64,000 nucleotides of DNA, from positions 54,105 through 118,104 of the forward strand of contig VTPC01091229.1 of the NCBI GenBank assembly GCA_011009095.1. The letters are read 5' to 3'. Below, in pieces: positions 10,861-21,307 of this stretch. The translations under genes and the position numbers were made by a program. The notes beneath the pieces were generated by a model. That model saw only the letters and a list, made by a program, of their open reading frames with translations. It was not told the origin of the DNA and searched no databases. The number at the start of each line of letters is the position of its first letter. Positions within the stretch are counted from its first letter, which is position 1. The stretch is from Ignelater luminosus. Taxonomy: Eukaryota; Arthropoda; Insecta; Coleoptera; Elateridae.

Positions 10861-13148
10861 CAGGGGGGGGGGGAAGCTTCCTAGTCAACAAATTAGCTCA
10901 TAGGATGTTATGTAATTTATTCTGATTGCTAATAAAAATAGATGAAATAATAACAAAAACTTCACATTGTGCTAGATTACGATACATTCCAATAAATCAT
11001 AAACATGACTACATAAAAGAGATTTTGAAAAGTAAAATAAAACTCATAAATTCTACTTATTCAGGATACTTTCAGTTAGATTGCTATTTCTATTTTATCT
11101 TTGTCGGCCCCCAGATGCTTAGCCTCCACTCCGAATTGAAGTGTTTGCGTCCATTCCTTACACCACTGTGAGATTGTCAAATATTGTAACTAATAACATC
11201 TTTAGATAAAACAATAAAAAAAAGATCAATGAAGAAGAGGTGCTGAACAAATTCTGTCACTTGTTATATTTATATTCAGGTACGTCACTTTCAAATGCAA
11301 TTAGGTTTAGAGATCTTCCAAATTCAATATCTAATGTTAAAGAGCAATTGAACTTGATCACCTTGTATCTCAAAAACCACGACTTTTGGAAAAAAGAGTT
11401 TCGGTACTTTTTGCAATATATTTTAAACAGAAAGTCTCCTAATACACATGTTGATCTTCATTTCCGGGACTTACTGTTGCACAGACTTTAACTTATGTTT
11501 GCTTCAATTAATCGTTTACTGTTACACTAATTGGAAATTGGTTTCTGAATATTACCTAGTTTTTCAGTGCCCTATACGAGATTAGTTAGTTAGGCCTCAG
11601 CTCTGTCCTGTTTGTAAATAAAAAGTCTTTGAAATAATAAAGCTTACTCTTATTCTCTTCATCATCCTAAAGAAAAGTTGGTAACTCCTTACTACAGGTC
11701 AAAACACAATCTTTCAAACAATAAAACCACAACTTCCAAATTTAAACAGAACAAAATTAGACTAAATGCCAATTTTGTAAACCTTTCTTATTGGTTGTTG
11801 CATACATTTGGCGATATGGTTCTTAAATGTTATATTACAGAGGTCCTGCCGCTCCGTCGAGTCATGGATGTTTTCCGTTTGTTTGGAGGTTTGTAGACAC
11901 ACAGTGCAACGCCCCATCGGGTATATGTTCTCTTAAGCAATTCCATGTTAATTCATCCAGAAACTTAAAAACGGTAGTGGCTCACGTATTTCAGAAAATT
12001 TTTAAATTTTGCACAAGTATATATCTATAAATGGGTAGTATTTTTGCAAATTTACAAATTTTTATATCAAATAATAAGGACAATAGGTCATTTTCAAGTC
12101 ATAACCATAACCTTATAAATAGTCTGAAAGCCTATGTGAAGAATTTCTGTTTCATGCGCAAAATGGCCCTAAAGTATTAACACAGTTATGTTTAGAGCAT
12201 CTTCAGGAAATATGTCTAAACAAGCTTTAAACCGTTAGGTGCCATAAACGAAAAAAGTTACAATCACTAAAATCTTGAGTATTTCAGGAATTTGTATTAC
12301 CTTCAACTCTGGAGCATTTGCAGTTTAATTAATACGTTCATAGACTATCTTGAAGCTCCAGAACTTAAAGTTTTTTTTTTATTGTGCAAATAAACAGTTG
12401 AAGATGGATATATGTCAGATTTTCATCTTTCTCGCTTGTAAAAATACAAATGTAACGGATCGGCTTTTTTATTGCCTAGCATATTAACTTCTAGAGTTAC
12501 CAAAAAACGATTTGGGTTTTTTGTTTTACTTACCCTTTTTGACCTAAAACTAACAAGAGTTTTATTGAACAAATATTTCAACAGATATAATTGTTTTAAA
12601 GACGCGCCTTTCCGTACCGCTAACCATTCGACGCCGGTACTTTTACATTAATAAATTATCTACTGTTGCAGCCACCCAAGTGGAATAACTATGTACCTCA
12701 GCACGTTAATGCAATATCAACCAAACAACATACTCCACTGACTGAAGAGGTGCATCAAGATGTTCTGATCTGAATGTACAGCCAGCTGTGGAGTTTCTCA
12801 AGTCGGGTTTTCCGGACTGATTGAACTTTCAAATCTTTTCTACTTTTAGAACTAAGCTTTCAATAACGTGGTTTTTTTGAACTCCATTAAATATGCGAAC
12901 ACACTTATGCAGGATTATTAAGGCGGTGCCCATCAGGGACAGAAAAGTTGCTATAGTGCTCTGAAACACGCAACAAGTCGAAAAATGCTAGTCTAGAATA
13001 ATATTACATCAAGTAAATTACTGGTGCATAGTTAACTGGTTCTAGATCAAGAAAATTTGAGAGAGGAGAAAGTTTCCATTGCAAAAAAATCGTAGTGCTT
13101 CCGTCTAACCTTTGGTGTGAATTATTCCATCATTTTGTTGTTGATGTA
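10861..13148. other. No recognisable gene; two small unassigned open frames
   Basis: Open frames at 10926-11171 (81 residues) and 11240-11491 (83 residues, Lys/Leu/Arg-rich C-terminus) show no family I recognise. An AATAAA-containing stretch near 11618-11640 could be a poly-A signal of some element, but no matching transcript unit is evident. The rest is AT-rich. Confidence 0.4.
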
Positions 13149-13172
13149 GGGTAACCGGTACAGTTATTGGCC
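13149..13172 (+). repeat. Left terminal inverted repeat of the pogo/Tigger-like element
   Basis: 24 bp, pairing with 16376-16399 with two mismatches (positions 7 and 9 of the repeat). It ends in the ACAGTTATTGGCC motif that is repeated inside the element. Confidence 0.92.
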
Positions 13173-13520
13173 AGTTAAGCAAATTATATCATTCAAAAAT
13201 TTCTATGCCGTTTAAAAATGTAAATTAAAACAAATCAGGATAAGCATAGGATTTATCTTTCAATGCTAATTTAAGGTTAATGTAAAAAAATTGAATAATT
13301 ATCTAATAATTGAGAAATAAAATATAAAATAGAAGAATGCAAAAAACTATAGCTATTGGCCACTTTTTACAGTAATTAAACATTTGCAGAACAGTAATTG
13401 GCCGTAAAGTTTATTACGATATTATGTAACTATAAGAGATCTTTCTTACAGTTAAAACACTTTATTCTATAGCGATTGTTATGTAATTACAGAAACAACA
13501 AAAATCTTTACAAACAATTT

Positions 13521-15765
13521 TTATTTATCCTTATTTTCTAAGTAAAATTGGTACAGTTTTTCAACATCAACATCGTTTTCCTGCAAATCAAAACTCTGCG
13601 TGTCATCGAAGTTATTTTTTTCTTCTGCAATGCATTCTACGGATTCAGTTTGAACACTTTGGACATTAGTATCCTGCAAATTGCTTTTCAGACCATCTAA
13701 CTCATCGCATTCCATATTGTCTGAAGCCTAGGAACTTTTCTCCTCTATATAGCATTTGTGACACAGAAAAGGGTCCCCATCAGACGACTCGGGAATGTGT
13801 TGTTGATGAGATTTTGGAATGCACTTTGTATGATACGCATTTTTGCAACCGTCGCAAATAATATTGGTTTTTTGGCGCTTACAAATAAAGCATTTAGCTT
13901 GTGCTTTGGTCTTCTTCACCGACGTATTCTGTGCTTTTGCCGCTCTTGCTTCTTTGCGTTCCTTTTTCTTTCTCTCCTTTTCTTTCTCCGCAGCTAGCTT
14001 TGCCATATTCTTTTGTCTTAACATATCCTGGTATTTTTCTGATGTTATAGCAAAGGGAAGCCTCTCTGTTTGACGTTTTCCTTTACGCTTTGGTGATTCC
14101 GGCCACAAAAGATAATCGGACATGTTCGAGGTTCGTAGAATTTGAATAACAGGTAAACTTTCTTTGTTGGAAGTGGACTGATCATCAGTTATATCACAAG
14201 CATTATCTTGAATTGGTAAATCTACTATTACGTCAAAAGGATTCTGTATTTGTGTTTCAGAGTGGCCACTGTTGAGAGCATGAGATTCAATGGACCGAGC
14301 TGGAATACTGTTATTTTCAATTTCAATTAAATTATGCTCCGAGTCATTATCGATATTTGTTGAAGATACGGAAGTTGGTTCATCTTCTGTGTGCCCACCC
14401 TCGTTATAATGCTTCCATAAGCGATATAATGTAAAGAAATGATCATCTTGACACTGATTAACAGCATCATGTATTCTTTTAAATATTTAAATCTTTTCTT
14501 CTCCAACTACTTTAACAAAAGTAGAATAACTCATGGTCACATTATTATTGCTGTTATCATTTTGTATGCTAGCTTGCCTTTGTAATCCACCAAGACACTT
14601 GCTGTAATCCACCGAATTGGCATCAAAAGGATACAGGCCACAGGCTTTGAAGCCATTTTCTAATATTTCTTATTTCACACAATTCATAATAACTTTATGC
14701 AGTATAGGAGAAAATGTCAATTTTGTAACAGCTTCCCCTGGATGATCTACATGCCATTCTCTTACTGCCTTTTGCCATCCCATTTTGATAGGTCTAAAAA
14801 CTGCAACATCTGCAGGCTGCAGGATACGGGTAGCATTTGGGTACAATGCTATTAGCTCAATGCCTAGCTGACAACATAAGATACTCAAGTGATAGGTTAG
14901 ATGCGACTTATGTCCGTCAATGAACAATATTACTGGTAGTTTCACGCCTTGCTGAACTAAGTAAGGATGAAGGACATTAGCTATGTACTCGTAAAATGTT
15001 TGCGCCGTCATCCACTCATTGTCACTGCGACCCATGCTCCAACCTTTCGGCACACTCTCTGAAATCTTGTCTGGGATTCTTTAATACGGAAAGACAATAT
15101 TGGGCAGCATGTTTTGCCATCAGCGAAAAAGTGAACATTACTGTGATATTCTCTTTTGACGAGCCACGGTCAACATTGTATACATTCTTGGAGCCTCTTA
15201 CAGCAAGAACCTTTCCACTCTGTGGGCATATCTGAAAACCCGTTTCATCACCATTAAGCAAACGAGAAGGATCCTTTAGCACGTCTTCCAGATTTTTGTT
15301 TTTAATGTAATCATCGATATCGTCAAACCATTTCCTAATATCATTTTCTGATACGCATGCACTTGCTGAAGTAACAGCCTCCGGAGTTCTTGTGACAATT
15401 TCTGGATGTCTTTTAAGAAACGCTTTCATCCATCCTTGTCCAGGTTTGTTGTCAGTAAATGGGTTTGGCCGTGGATGTTCTTTTAAAAACTGTTGGACAC
15501 TAAAAATAATATCGTCTTTTTTTCGTGGAAAACCTTTTCGTTCCAATTCTGTGATCCACTTGACTATAGTATTTTCTTCTTCTTCTGTTAATATTGGTGA
15601 TAGGCCAAACGTACTCTTATGCCCCGGGTTTTTAATTTTAAATTGAAGGGTAGCTCGTGGTATACTATATTTTTTTGCAATGCTTCTAAGTGACCCTGTG
15701 CCATTTTGAATTTCACGAAGGGCTCTTTCTGTTCTATTAGGACTATATTTTGGAACCTTCGGCAT
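13521..15765 (-). pseudogene. pogo/Tigger-like transposase with C-terminal PHD-like finger (broken)
   Basis: The start at 15765 opens with MPKVPKYSPNRTE and an HTH_psq-type DNA-binding segment (ALREIQNGTGSLRSIAKKY). A CENP-B-type second DNA-binding region follows. The DDE core shows LLNGDETGF (first Asp, about 15260), LFIDGHKSH (second Asp, about 14905) and LQPADVAVFRP (third Asp, about 14800). After the core come a variable acidic region and a KKKERKEARAAKAQ basic stretch (about 14000-13900). Last is a finger with CFIC, CDGC, HTKC and CHKC pairs (about 13890-13755) matching a PHD-like C4HC3 layout. Lesions: two frameshifts and one stop near 15050-15130, a stop near 14490, and a TAG at 13728-13730 after which the frame continues to 13521. 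Confidence 0.9.
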
Positions 15766-15801
15766 TGCAGTGCTGAAATCAATACTATTTTGTTAAATAA
15801 T

Positions 15802-16370
15802 ACAGTAATTGGCCACGCGATTTGTATAGTTATTGGCCATGTGCCAAGTACTATGCAGAGTCAAAAAGATTCAATTGATTAAGTACAGAATGTTGTAATA
15901 TGATAAGGAGTCTGGAGGGAACAGAACCGCCAAAATCATAAGTAAATTTAAAACACAGTTATTGGCCACCACGGTCAATAACTGTGTTTCACATATAAAT
16001 TTAAAGACAGTTATTGGCCCCTCAGTTTTTCCATCTCAGGAAAATAAAACATGCAATAAACATCTAGAAACGTAATTCAACGTACCTTTAGATAACCGCA
16101 AATCTAAACTTAAGTTAATTATTCTCAATAGAATATATTTTCAGACATTTTTATACAGCAACACACCTTAAGAAATTTTCAAGCTTTTTGTGTATAACCT
16201 AACACTTGTCAAACAACAAAAGAAATCTAAAGATTTAGTGCCACCTATCCATTAACTGAGTAACTAACGAGATCTAGGTAACTTTAACTATATTATGCCA
16301 GCAGAAAACCTGGTAGATTGTTTGTGTGATCTTAAAAAGGAGGTTTAAGTCTAAAATGGCCAATTACTGT
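15802..16370. promoter_or_regulatory. Cluster of subterminal motif copies upstream of the transposase
   Basis: Copies of ACAGT[T/A]ATTGGCC are seen at 15802-15814, 15826-15838 (ATAG variant), 15955-15967 and 16007-16019. Inverted copies lie at 15973-15985 (GGTC variant) and 16358-16370. On the other side of the gene are 13160-13172, 13351-13361 (variant) and 13391-13403. Such repeated sites near the ends are usually transposase binding sites; that role is inferred here. Confidence 0.75.
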
Positions 16371-16375
16371 ATACC

Positions 16376-16399
16376 GGCCAATAACTGTACAGTTTACCC
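16376..16399 (-). repeat. Right terminal inverted repeat of the pogo/Tigger-like element
   Basis: Inverted partner of 13149-13172. A second inverted copy of the core motif (GGCCAATTACTGT) lies just inside at 16358-16370. Confidence 0.92.
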
Positions 16400-16401
16400 T
16401 A

Positions 16402-17754
16402 TCTGGAGCGAATCTTTACGGATACCATTTGCGTAGTTTGAGAAACACTGATCTAACTATTAATATAAAGTTACTACTGTTGTTCTAATGAAGCATTTGA
16501 AACTTGAAACACCCAATTAATTTATTTACAATTTATAAATTCTGGTAAATTAGAGTAAGTAATTTCCATACGAGCGATGTAACACAAGAATGAAACCACC
16601 AAAATACATTTTATTAGTTTAATAATTGTTTTAATTGCGAAAGACCTAATTTAGAAATTGTAAGCATTTTTTTTCAAGTTCCCTCGTATACCATACCCCA
16701 GGCTTATTATTTTAATTTAATTAAACGGTCTACTAAATACACAGAAGGTAGAGTTTGACCTTTTGTTGCAAAATATCATTGTGGGGGTTATTTAATTATT
16801 TGAAATATTTAATGTAAAATTTGAAATTGAAATTCCGGCGGAGTTTAACTTTGTGTTTGTTAAATATATCGGTACCCGAAAACGTTAATAAAAGCTACGT
16901 ATCAGGAATTCCTTGGTAGCTACTATAAAATGATATAAAAGGCTTATTATTCTCTTCTCTTACATCAATAAAGCAAGGGTTCAAGTATATCGGAGCTTTA
17001 ATCATTTTAGTAACACAAACCAACCCCAAAGGTAACAGAGATAATATTAATGGAAGGTTTAACATTTAAGATCTAACACCAAATGCAGGTCCAAAATTAA
17101 CAAGGATATACCTACAACCTGAGCGAACGCTGCGGAAACAGTTTAATAACTAATTTCTCTCTTCCCCAGAGTAACACACATTTACATAATAAATCTTATT
17201 TAAGAAAGGTATAAATAATGTAATGCAGAATGAAACAAATATTTTGTACAAATCCTCTTACGTTTACATAACAAGAAAAATGTAATAAGCAAGATATTTA
17301 GATATTAAAAAAAGGATTCCCTCAAAACATAAATTTGGGTTGTTTTTAAGATCATATTAAATCATAAATAAAAAACATTCCTTGAAAAATATCCTTCTAC
17401 AGAATTCACATGTTTGATATCTGCACAACCTTTTCATAATGGATTGTTCTTCTTTCGGCAGTGTTTATTTTTTCATTTTATTTCCAGCTTCTGTTTTCCT
17501 TTTGTTTTAGTGTTTACCTTTTGTTTCTAATATCAATGATGAAACATCATTTTATATTCCTTTTGTAATTTATTTTCGCTTATTTTAAATAAATAACTTT
17601 TGAGGGGCTGAGGTATTTACAAGACTGTATGTAATCAATAGAGATTGTTAATGCTTGTTTTAACTTTTAAAAGCATATAAAACGTATTTTATGTTTATTA
17701 CAAAAATTATGGCATTTGTTTCGTCATAACAGTATTTATTTTCTTTAATTTTAG
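16402..17754. other. AT-rich sequence without recognisable gene
   Basis: No open frame or repeat is supported here. The region leads into the candidate exon that starts at 17755 and would be intronic if that exon is real. Confidence 0.4.
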
Positions 17755-17819
17755 TTGAGCACACGGATATAGCATCTGCGTTTCTACAGCATGCTTTCAC
17801 GGATTACAAGACTGAAAAG
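17755..17819 (+). CDS. Candidate small internal exon of an unidentified host gene
   Basis: A pyrimidine-rich tract ending TTTAATTTTAG precedes the segment, and GAAAAG|GTAAAC follows it, giving plausible acceptor and donor sites. Only one frame is open: it needs one base from the previous exon, then reads EHTDIASAFLQHAFTDYKTE plus a final Lys, ending exactly at a codon boundary. Base composition is more balanced than the AT-rich surroundings. I do not recognise the family. The phase does not match the other plus-strand candidate at 28451, so at least one exon would be missing between them, or one of the two is spurious. Confidence is limited because 65 bp can be open by chance. Confidence 0.33.
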
Positions 17820-18357
17820 GTAAACCTTCATTTTTGATTATATTATGAAACTGTTTTTGGATTTTTACGCTCTAATTTTATTTATGAAATTTGCTTTATA
17901 ATGCTCGACGTGAAATAAATTTTTTTCTAGTGAAATTGCTTTATTTCATAATATAAATATTAAAAAATGAAACTTTGAATCTGTAATATTATCTTTGTAA
18001 TGTTTTTTATATTCATAGAGTACCAAATTTGATTACTTTGAATTAAATTACTTTTGTTTTCATTTGTTTGTAAAAATTTAATTTTCTACAAATTTTGTAG
18101 ACTGCTGTTGTAATATTTTTTAATTTTATATTTAGTAAATAAATAATGATAAAAGATTAGCGTAACCACGAATACAGAATAACGTTCTCAAACCAGAGCT
18201 CGATATGATCTTACACAATCGACAATGTGGACAAGACTGCCTTTATCATTGTACTTTGTAGTGTTTGTTGTAACTTGTTGTAATGTCCTTAGATGGTATA
18301 CTGCAGCCTTAGAAATATTTAAAAAAATTATAAACTTTAACTTGCAATAGTGTTTAT
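17820..18357. other. AT-rich sequence without recognisable gene
   Basis: Nothing is supported apart from low-complexity AT tracts. A minus-strand 71-codon frame at 18188-18403 overlaps the MITE and has no resemblance to a known protein. Confidence 0.4.
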
Positions 18358-18361
18358 TTAA

Positions 18362-18492
18362 GGCTTGTTCCAACATAAATCTCAAACTATCCCTGACTCT
18401 CACGAGTTTGAGCAGAGGAAATTTTTTCGGACAAAAACGTGACAGACTGGGATAGTTTACAACTAGTTTGAGGGTTATATTGGAACAAACGT
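18362..18492. mobile_element. MITE-like hairpin element (131 bp) flanked by TTAA
   Basis: The left arm from 18362 (GGCTTGTTCCAACATAA, then CTCAAACTA and CTATCCC) pairs with the right arm read inward from 18492 (ACGTTTGTTCCAATATAA, then CTCAAACTA and CTATCCC). TTAA stands on both sides (18358-18361 and 18493-18496), the target duplication used by piggyBac-type transposons. There is no coding capacity. Assignment to a piggyBac-derived family is an inference from TTAA alone. Confidence 0.7.
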
Positions 18493-18496
18493 TTAA

Positions 18497-18620
18497 TGTA
18501 ATGTACTATTAAGGACAACTACCCTAAGCAGCAGGGAGCCGTGCCAGGATGAAAATAGGCGATACCTGCTCATTCGGGTACAGTCACCGGAATCATCAAT
18601 ACCCTAAGCTTAGTTCGCAA
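18497..18620 (+). repeat. Left LTR (3'-truncated) of the second gypsy element
   Basis: It aligns to the first about 125 bp of the right LTR, up to a shared TAGTTCGCAA at 18611-18620, with scattered differences. The rest of the LTR and the primer-binding site are deleted. Confidence 0.82.
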
Positions 18621-18664
18621 AAATTTCGCTGGCGGCGGCAATTTTTCAAAAATACATTGAATAA

Positions 18665-20700
18665 TTGTTGCAAGAAGCTTCAGGTGTCTGTAATTTTTTG
18701 GACAAATTTATTGTGACCGGTAAAAACAGGGAGGAACATTTAGCAAATTTAAAACAGGTTTTCGACAAATTAATTACGGCAGGACTTAGAGTGAGACTAG
18801 ACAAGTGCACCATTATTCAATCCGAGGTGCAATATTTAGGGCATATTATAAATAAAGAGAGAATCAAAAAATCACAAGACAAGGTAGAAGCTATTTTAAA
18901 AGCTCAACCGCCAAGTTCAATAACCTAAGTGGAATCTTTAGTGGGTATGATTAACTATTATTCGAAATTTTGCCCCAAGTTTGCGAATCTTATGTATCGC
19001 TTATATAAACTCTTAAAAAAAGGATACGGAATTCATATGGAATAAGGAATGTGAGCAAGCGCTACAAAAAGTGAAACAAAGCATCTGATAGCGTCCTGGT
19101 ACATTTTAGTCCAGAGTTACCAATTATTTTATTGTGCGACACATCACAAACTGGTGTGGCGGCTGCTTTACACCATAAGTTTTCAGATGGTTCTGAGAGA
19201 CCTATCGGATTTTTTTCAAGAACATTAACGCCAGCAGAAAAATATTATTCCATAATTGATAAAGAGGCCTTAGCCATTTATTTCAGAGTAAAGAAATTCC
19301 AGGAATATTGACAGGGTCAAAAATTCATATTAAAAACCGATCACAAACCTTTGATTGCAATTTTTGACGAATACAAGAGAATACCTCAAATGGTGGCTAG
19401 CCAAACGCAGCGTTGGGCAATTTATCTATTGGATATGTAAAAGGAGTTAATAATGAAGTAGCAGATTATTTATTGCGTTCACCGTTAGACCAGGCAAGAA
19501 CAGTTCCAGCAAAAATAGAAGCGGGAATTATTTAAATTTTATCGAGTCTTTGAATAGCCCGATTGATGCGGATAGAATTGGAGTAGAGACAGGAAAAGAT
19601 CCGGTAATTGACGACGCATTGAAATTTGTAAAAACAGTTGACCTCAGTACATATTTCCATAAAAAAGTTGAACTTACTATTGACCGTGAATGTTTAATGT
19701 AGGGATATCGTGTTATAATTCCTAAAATCTTAGTACCAGATATGTTACTGAAATTGCACAATAGACATCAGGATATAGTTAAAATGAAGGCGTTAGCGAG
19801 ATCAATTATGTGGTGGCCAGGCATAGACACTCACATAGAAAGTATGTGCAAATCATGTGTGGTGCGTTTACAAAACAGAAATGATCTTTTGAAGTTATCG
19901 AAGTGGCCAACATCCCAGAGTTCAGGCAAAAGAATTCACGTCGATTATTTTGAACCCTTACATGATAATTATTATTTTTTAATATTCGATTCGTATTCCA
20001 AGTCGGTAGAAATATTCAAAATGAAACAAATCACAGCTAGACACAATCCAGAAACTGCGTGAAACATTTGCGCGGTTCGGGTTACCCAAATTATTAGTAA
20101 GTGACTCAATTAGTACTAAAAAAGTTAGAGGAATTTCTAGCAAAAAATGGTATCCGACATGTTACGTCACGACCATTTAACCCAGCATCTAATGGTACTG
20201 CAGAAAACACGGTTAAAAGTTTCAAAAATGCCATACAGGCAGCGCTTGTCGAACAGGCCAATAAAGATGTATCAGTTGAAACCTTAATTAATCGGTTTTT
20301 GATTACGTATAGAAACACACTACACTGTACGACAAAACAAACGCCATCAAAGTTAATGTATGGACGCGGGCTAAGAGCTTCTGTAACTCGAGTTTCTCTT
20401 CAACTAGAAATTTATTGCGTCCCCTTGCACTTCAATACCAATTGCACGCAATTTTCCGTAACTCGTAGTTTCTATAACCCGAACTAATAATCGCGTCCCT
20501 TGGATTTCGAGTTTAGGAGGTTCGACTGTAGTAATATTAGTGAAAGTAGTATAGAGTACAATCAAAAGGTGCAAGCAGAACAAGTGCTACGTGTTCCAAA
20601 TAGTAATAAGCGTATGGAAGGAATTAGTAATAACAGTAATCTAATTGTAAAACGCCGTAACAGAGCCACGAAGCAGCCAGACAGATTAACTTATTAATCA
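18665..20700 (+). pseudogene. gypsy pol remnant: reverse transcriptase to integrase (broken)
   Basis: The reverse transcriptase catalytic region reads FLDKFIVTGKNREEHLANL at about 18700, where the usual second Asp of the FLDD box is Lys. RNase H is seen around 19130-19440 (CDTSQTGVAAAL, TDHKPLIAIFDE). Integrase has its HHCC finger (HNRHQD ... CKSC, about 19757-19860), first Asp in HVDYFEP (about 19940), second Asp in a VSDS segment (about 20100) and a Glu in NGTAENTVKSF (about 20190-20225). The tail ending NRATKQPDRLTY at 20697 is a typical gypsy pol end. Stops and frameshifts occur near 18928, 19310, 19440, 19700 and 20062. A tandem repeat interrupts it at about 20383-20512. Confidence 0.9.
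20383..20512. repeat. Two degenerate units of a short tandem repeat inside the gypsy integrase
   Basis: GTAACTCGAGTTTCT recurs as GTAACTCGTAGTTTCT about 75 bp later, and TTGCGTCCCCTTG recurs as TCGCGTCCCTTGGATTTCGAG. The pattern of alternating 'taactcg' and 'gtcccttgga' words resembles a satellite-like repeat that I recall from several insect genomes; that recollection is not proof. It separates the integrase core from its C-terminal tail. Confidence 0.55.
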
Positions 20701-20834
20701 TTATTAGTATCTAAGTTAATTCATTAGTTAGATACGTAGAGATAAGCAACTGATAATTTACCAATAGTGTAAGAAATCATATTTTTCTGAATATTTTGTT
20801 TTTAATATTAGATTTATGCTAATGGGGGAGGTAG

Positions 20835-21002
20835 TGTAGTGTACCGTTAAGCGCAACTACCCTAAGCAGCAGGGAGCCGTGTCAGGATGAAAATGGACGA
20901 TACCTGCTCATTCGGATACAGCCACCGGAATCATCAATACCGTAAACTAGTTCGCAATAATACAAGTGCAGTTATACTATTTAATAAATAAATAAACCTT
21001 GA
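20835..21002 (+). repeat. Right LTR of the second gypsy element
   Basis: It is preceded by the purine tract AATGGGGGAGG (20821-20831), as expected for a polypurine tract. It carries the blocks shared with 18497-18620 and then an AATAAATAAA stretch near 20985-20997 that may serve as poly-A signal. Its right end is uncertain (see element entry). Confidence 0.8.
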
Positions 21003-21013
21003 TTTAAGCAAGT

Positions 21014-21043
21014 GAAGGGGCCAAGGCAAGAAGTGGACATGTC
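21014..21043 (+). repeat. Left terminal inverted repeat of the Sola-like element
   Basis: 30 bp pairing with 23663-23692 with a single mismatch. Confidence 0.9.
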
Positions 21044-21307
21044 GACAATTTACAATTTTACAGGAAACGAAAAAAAACGTTTGCAGCTTAAATACTGTAG
21101 TTTAACAAGTTTTTGATTTATAGTAGCTATTTATGACTAGTATGTGGATATTTCAGTGTGTATGGTTAGTCGTTATATATTTTTTTACGGCTGCAAAAAA
21201 ATAAAATCTGTTGGAGATGTCCACTTCTTGCACAGTAAATTAAGATTTGATTTTTGAAATATATTTATTTCTTGAAAACCTAAACTTTTATATGTAAGAA
21301 CAGTGAT

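Larger units (their letters stand above)
13149..16399 (-). mobile_element. Complete pogo/Tigger-like DNA transposon (3251 bp) with TA target duplication
   Basis: The left end GGGTAACCGGTACAGTTATT (from 13149) and the right end read inward on the minus strand, GGGTAAACTGTACAGTTATT (from 16399), match over 24 bp with two differences. Both ends are flanked by TA (13147-13148 and 16400-16401), the target duplication of the Tc1/mariner/pogo group. The interior carries a minus-strand DDE transposase related to CENP-B-type pogo enzymes. Several copies of ACAGTTATTGGCC or ACAGTAATTGGCC sit near both ends. The transposase is broken, so this copy would depend on an active relative. Confidence 0.93.
18497..21002 (+). 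mobile_element. Internally deleted Ty3/gypsy retrotransposon, inserted next to the MITE
   Basis: Related LTR sequences begin TGTAATGTACTATTAAG at 18497 and TGTAGTGTACCGTTAAG at 20835. Both continue with a shared block around ACTACCCTAAGCAGCAGGGA. Between them lie reverse transcriptase, RNase H and integrase remnants in order. Gag, protease and the first part of reverse transcriptase are missing because the left LTR is joined almost directly to the reverse transcriptase region near 18620-18665. TTTAA at 18492-18496 and 21003-21007 may be the target duplication. That would end the right LTR in TTGA rather than the usual CA, so the right boundary is tentative. Confidence 0.85.

Noticed and set aside
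10862..10872. Run of G after the Jockey element
   Set aside because: A simple homopolymer; no basis to call a regulatory site or tail.
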